8,834 nt of DNA from an uncultured Lachnospiraceae bacterium (GTDB lineage Bacteria; Bacillota_A; Clostridia; Lachnospirales; Lachnospiraceae): contig CADAHD010000182.1 in assembly GCA_902787595.1 (NCBI GenBank), positions 1-8,834 of the forward strand, given 5' to 3'. Numbering within the stretch: the stretch's first letter is position 1; each line of letters starts with the position of its first letter. Below, in pieces: positions 5,854 to 8,834 of this stretch. The translations under genes were made by a program, and so were the position numbers. The notes under the pieces are model-generated. The model was not told the DNA's origin. It saw nothing but the letters and a program-made list of their open reading frames with translations, and made no database searches.

Positions 5854-7533
5854 CTATTTTTTCTTCTTTTTCTTATTCGAAGAACTGCTCTTGCCTGTAT
5901 TCTCATTACTGCTGTTTGCACTGTTGTTCTTCCCGGCCATTTCTGCCTTTTCAGCCTTGGCTGCAGCCTTTGCGGGACTTATGCCGTCTTCGGAAGGAAG
6001 CGCGTAACGCTGCTCAACCATATGCTTTTCCTCATAGCAGTTGAATACAAACTTGATCTCGCCTTCCTGCATCTTGGGAGTAAGAAGGCTTACAACGGGA
6101 ACCACGATAAGACCTGCGATCATTGCTGCAGCGCCTGCATTGATGGGGCTCTGTATGAACTTGGTAGCCGGGAAAAGATTAAGCACCGTTATACCTATGG
6201 CTACAACAAAGCAGCTCCAAACCGATGCGCGCGTAACGCCCTTCCAGTACAGTCCGTAAAGGAAAGGAGCCAGGAATGCGCCTGCCAGCGCGCCCCAGGA
6301 TATACCCATGAGCTGAGCTATGAGCGCGGGGGGCTTAAGCGCCATTACAACAGAAAGCACGATAAAGATTATGAGGAATATCCTCATGGTAATAAGCTGT
6401 TTCTTATCATCCATCTTCTTGACCACGTTATCCTTAAGAAGGTCGATGGTGATGGTGGACGAAGAAGTAAGCACCAGTGATGCCAGAGTGGACATCGATG
6501 CAGAAAGCACCAGCATTATCACAACGCCTATAAGTATATCGGGAAGAGTCGAAAGCATGGAAGGGATCACGCTGTCGTAAAGCACCCCGCCCTGATCGTT
6601 TCTTGCGACCACATCATCAAACAGTCTTCCGAAACCGCCCAGGAAATAGCATCCGCAGGATATGATCACCGCAAATATGGTAGATATTATGGTACCGGTC
6701 TGCACTGCCTTCTCATCACGGATAGCGTAGAATTTCTGAACCATCTGGGGAAGACCCCAGGTTCCCAGCGATGTAAGTATGACCACGCCCAGAAGATTTA
6801 AGGGATCGGGTCCGAAGAAGCTTGTGAAAAGCCCCTGGCTGCCGGCAAGGGCCGGAGTTGTTACAGCGGGATCCGCAGGGATCAGAGACAGTTCCTTAAG
6901 CGCGTTGAGGAAACCACCCTGTCCGTTAAGTATTGAAAATATTACAGCGATGATGCCGCCTATCATAATGATACCCTGAATAAAGTCGTTAATGGCTGTA
7001 GCCATATATCCGCCCAGGATAACATATACACAGGTAAGACCTGCCATGGCGATAACGCAGATGGAATAATCAATATCAAAAGCCATTCCGAAAAGTCTGG
7101 ACAGACCGTTATAAACGGATGAAGTATAAGGGATAAGGAATACGAAAGAGATTATTGCAGCAACGATACGCATTGCCTTGGAATGATAACGCTTGCCAAA
7201 GAAATCCGGCATGGTCTTTGCATCCAGGAACTTGGTCATGATCCTTGTGCGGCGTCCCAGCACTACCCAAGCCAGAAGCGAACCGATAAATGCGTTTCCT
7301 ATACCGATCCATGTGGTTGCCACACCATACTTGTAACCAAACTGTCCGGCGTAACCCACGAATACCACGGCCGAAAAGTAAGATGTGCCGAACGCAAAAG
7401 CCGTAAGCCACGGTCCTACCTTACGTCCCCCCAGCACGAAGTCATTCACATTGGTTGAATGCTTCCTCGAGTAGAGTCCCACTGCGATCATGATCCCGAA
7501 GAATACGACCAGCAGCAATACCTTTTCTACCAT
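5854..7533 (-). CDS. Sodium:solute symporter (SSS family) with lysine-rich C-terminal tail
   Basis: 559 residues, starting at ATG 7533 behind an excellent TAAGGAGGT site that overlaps the holA stop (14-nt gap). SSS proteins import substrates such as proline, sugars, pantothenate or sialic acid together with Na+. About 13 hydrophobic helices are visible. Family landmarks are GTSYFSAVVFVGYAG (49-63), GGYMATAINDFIQG (174-187), LPQMVQKFYAIRDEKAVQTG (261-280), and LSASMSTLASLVLTSS (343-358). The last resembles the Na+-binding helix of PutP, where Ser and Thr coordinate sodium. The substrate cannot be read from the sequence. After the last membrane helix (about residue 485) there is a cytoplasmic tail of about 75 residues, Ala/Lys-rich then Ser/Asn-rich, ending in six lysines. 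The tail is encoded by A-rich DNA, is unlike the rest of the gene, and is probably disordered. Neighbours give no substrate clue; a role in amino-acid uptake is only suggested by the met genes downstream. Confidence 0.93.
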   Translation of the reverse strand: MVEKVLLLVVFFGIMIAVGLYSRKHSTNVNDFVLGGRKVGPWLTAFAFGTSYFSAVVFVGYAGQFGYKYGVATTWIGIGNAFIGSLLAWVVLGRRTRIMTKFLDAKTMPDFFGKRYHSKAMRIVAAIISFVFLIPYTSSVYNGLSRLFGMAFDIDYSICVIAMAGLTCVYVILGGYMATAINDFIQGIIMIGGIIAVIFSILNGQGGFLNALKELSLIPADPAVTTPALAGSQGLFTSFFGPDPLNLLGVVILTSLGTWGLPQMVQKFYAIRDEKAVQTGTIISTIFAVIISCGCYFLGGFGRLFDDVVARNDQGGVLYDSVIPSMLSTLPDILIGVVIMLVLSASMSTLASLVLTSSSTITIDLLKDNVVKKMDDKKQLITMRIFLIIFIVLSVVMALKPPALIAQLMGISWGALAGAFLAPFLYGLYWKGVTRASVWSCFVVAIGITVLNLFPATKFIQSPINAGAAAMIAGLIVVPVVSLLTPKMQEGEIKFVFNCYEEKHMVEQRYALPSEDGISPAKAAAKAEKAEMAGKNNSANSSNENTGKSSSSNKKKKKK

Positions 7534-7547
7534 TGTTTGTTACCTCC

Positions 7548-8570
7548 TTAACTTGAAGCGTATTTAACTATCAGAGTCTCAAGGCTTAATGTGTCGCTCA
7601 TGCGTCCGCTCTTTACGGCTTCTTCCGCATCCACACAGTCAGCCAGGGCACTCTTTAATTCTTCCATTGTAAAACGTGATGCCAGTCTCTCATTTACCGG
7701 GACAGCCCTCTCGCTTATGCCCAGGCTCTTTGCTATCCTCTCGGGTCCCAGCCCTTTCGACCTCATGCTCTTTATCAGCATCAGGCGGTTAAACTGCCTG
7801 GTCAGCAGTATTATTATCCCCATGGGCTGTGTCTTAAGTGCCATAAGTTCATAATACTTATCCAGCGCCGTCCTGCGCTTCTTTTCGGCTATGGCATTAG
7901 TCAGGTCAAATACGTGTTCCTCAAGTCTGGGGCTTACCACAGCATCTATATCCTCACGGCTTATGAGCTCACGGCCGTCAGTATAGCAGATAAGCTTTTC
8001 CAGCTCAACGCTTATATCCTGCATCTGCATACCGACCCTGTCGATAAAATACTCAAAGGTAGGGCGCTGCATACTGCGTCCCTCACGGCTTAACAGTGCC
8101 ACAACATACTTTTCCACGCGTTTCCGGTCTAAGGTGACATACTCCACCACACGGCCGTTGGTATTCACGTAATCAAATATGGTGCCTTTACCCTTGCGCA
8201 CTTCCTTTTCGCAAAAGATCATCACCGTAGTGGGCGGCAGCTGCGGCAGATATTTCTTAAGCCGCTCGTTGGCATTCTTAAAATATCCGCTGTCCTTTAT
8301 AAGGATCACCCGCCGCTCTGCAAAAAAAGGCATGGTATCCGCCTGCTCTATTATCTTTTCCAGATCCAGACTCTTATCCTCGTAGACGGAATAATTCATG
8401 TCATCAGTCTCGGGTATAAGAGCTTTTACCAGACGTGTGCGGCTCCATCTGAGCATATAGCTCTCTGTCCCGTAGAGCAGATAGATATTTTTAAATTCTC
8501 CGCTCTTTATATCTTCCGCAACCCAGTCAACAGAGGGCTCTTCTTTTTTACTGCTCTTCTTTTCCGCCAT
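7548..8570 (-). CDS. holA: DNA polymerase III subunit delta (HolA)
   Basis: 340 residues, the normal length for HolA. The delta subunit belongs to the clamp-loader complex, where it opens the beta sliding clamp during replication. The sequence shows a short lysine-rich N-terminal extension (1-12), then the AAA+-like domain starting with IYLLYGTESYMLRWSRTRLVK. It continues with FFAERRVILIKDSGYFK (the conserved strand region of delta), VMIFCEKEVRKGKG, and a C-terminal helical collar domain (LTRQFNRLMLIKSMRSKGLGPERIAKSLGIS). Delta naturally lacks a working Walker A, and none is seen here. The start ATG at 8570 follows AAGGTG 4 nt upstream. This site overlaps the stop of the preceding gene, leaving 8 nt between them. 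In many Firmicutes holA lies near competence (comEC) and rpsT genes; here the neighbours are a surface protein and a transporter. No lesion is seen. Confidence 0.96.
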   Translation of the reverse strand: MAEKKSSKKEEPSVDWVAEDIKSGEFKNIYLLYGTESYMLRWSRTRLVKALIPETDDMNYSVYEDKSLDLEKIIEQADTMPFFAERRVILIKDSGYFKNANERLKKYLPQLPPTTVMIFCEKEVRKGKGTIFDYVNTNGRVVEYVTLDRKRVEKYVVALLSREGRSMQRPTFEYFIDRVGMQMQDISVELEKLICYTDGRELISREDIDAVVSPRLEEHVFDLTNAIAEKKRRTALDKYYELMALKTQPMGIIILLTRQFNRLMLIKSMRSKGLGPERIAKSLGISERAVPVNERLASRFTMEELKSALADCVDAEEAVKSGRMSDTLSLETLIVKYASS

Positions 8571-8578
8571 CTTTCACC

Positions 8579-8834
8579 TTAATAAGGTAATCTGCCTTCA
8601 TATCTTCCAATGGTGTCATAATGGTTCCAAAGCGCTATGGGATCGTAGCCGTAAAGCTCCCTTACATCGGGATAACGGTTTGCATAGCCTATGGCATCAA
8701 ACTTTCCCGGATCCACGACTACGGGCACCGGCGCAGGCGCTGCTGTAGGCACAGCCGGCTCCGTATTCACAGGTACCGGTGTAGGTGTGGGTGCCGTTGT
8801 AGGTGTGGGCGCCGTTGTAGGTGTAGGCGTCTTT
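8579..8834 (-). CDS. C-terminal part of a probably secreted surface protein with Thr/Pro linker (5' end outside window)
   Basis: Partial gene: the frame is open to the window edge (85 codons including the stop TAA) and the true start lies beyond 8834. The visible part has a Thr/Pro/Ala-rich linker (TPTPTTAP repeats, then PVPV and AAPAPVPVVV). It is followed by a compact C-terminal module of about 40 residues, FDAIGYANRYPDVRELYGYD through NHYDTIGRYEGRLPY. This module has the 'F(D)..YYA..YPDV...G.D...L..HY...G..EGR' pattern that recurs at the ends of extracellular proteins in Lachnospiraceae and relatives. A Pro/Thr linker of this kind often spans the cell wall or separates domains of exported enzymes. 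The catalytic or main domain, and any signal peptide, lie outside the window, so function cannot be stated. Export is an inference from composition. A GTG at 8770 could be read as a start, but the repeat continues in frame upstream of it. Confidence 0.8.
   Translation of the reverse strand, partial: KTPTPTTAPTPTTAPTPTPVPVNTEPAVPTAAPAPVPVVVDPGKFDAIGYANRYPDVRELYGYDPIALWNHYDTIGRYEGRLPY
8783..8834 (-). repeat. 18-bp tandem repeat encoding the Thr/Pro linker
   Basis: Nearly three copies of an 18-nt unit are seen at 8783-8800, 8801-8818 and 8819-8834 (cut by the window edge). The first two differ at one base. On the minus strand each unit encodes six residues of a Thr-Pro-rich linker (T-T-A-P-T-P). 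The array may extend beyond the window. Such in-frame repeats can change copy number by slippage without breaking the frame. Confidence 0.85.

Noticed and set aside
8579..8770. A complete 63-residue gene starting at GTG 8770
   Set aside because: The Thr/Pro repeat continues in frame upstream to the window edge, so this is the C-terminus of a longer protein.

Overview
All genes in this window lie on the minus strand and are packed almost end to end. The largest non-coding gap, about 120 nt, is at 5489-5608. The window resembles core chromosome of an anaerobic Firmicute of the class Clostridia, probably Lachnospiraceae. The reasons are moderate GC, strong AGGAGG-type ribosome binding sites, a MetH whose activation domain is encoded by a separate gene, and a secreted protein ending in a 'YANRYPDV...NHY...G..EGR' repeat typical of Lachnospiraceae surface proteins. 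The family assignment is an inference; no rRNA or other marker gene is present.

In transcription order (high to low coordinate) the layout is as follows. (1) 8579-8834: the C-terminus of a probably secreted protein with a Thr/Pro repeat linker. (2) 7548-8570: holA, the DNA polymerase III delta subunit. (3) 5854-7533: a sodium:solute symporter with a lysine-rich tail. (4) 5609-5845: a 78-residue protein of unknown function. (5) 5489-5608: a leader region with a possible 19-codon ORF, a palindrome and a GC-rich stem. (6) 4610-5488: metF (methylenetetrahydrofolate reductase), interrupted by an in-frame TAA at codon 32. (7) 3920-4606: the stand-alone MetH reactivation domain. (8) about 3426-3980: a small polytopic membrane protein. 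(9) 1748-3424: a SNF2-family DEAH ATPase. (10) 1-1751: metH with its homocysteine and methyl-THF domains, running off the window.

The functional theme of 1-5488 is methyl-group supply for methionine. MetF makes 5-methyl-THF, MetH passes the methyl group through cobalamin to homocysteine, and the separate activation protein should re-methylate oxidised cobalamin using S-adenosylmethionine. A membrane protein and a SNF2 ATPase with no obvious link to methionine sit inside this cluster, with junctions of +1 and -4 nt.

The most striking observations are the premature stop in metF, which separates the catalytic Glu from the rest of the barrel, and the disturbed junction between the MetH activation gene and the membrane-protein gene. 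There, a strong Shine-Dalgarno plus ATG points into the wrong frame. Both could be real decay or sequence error. I see no phage, transposon, CRISPR, tRNA or rRNA, and no convincing new defence or biosynthetic system.
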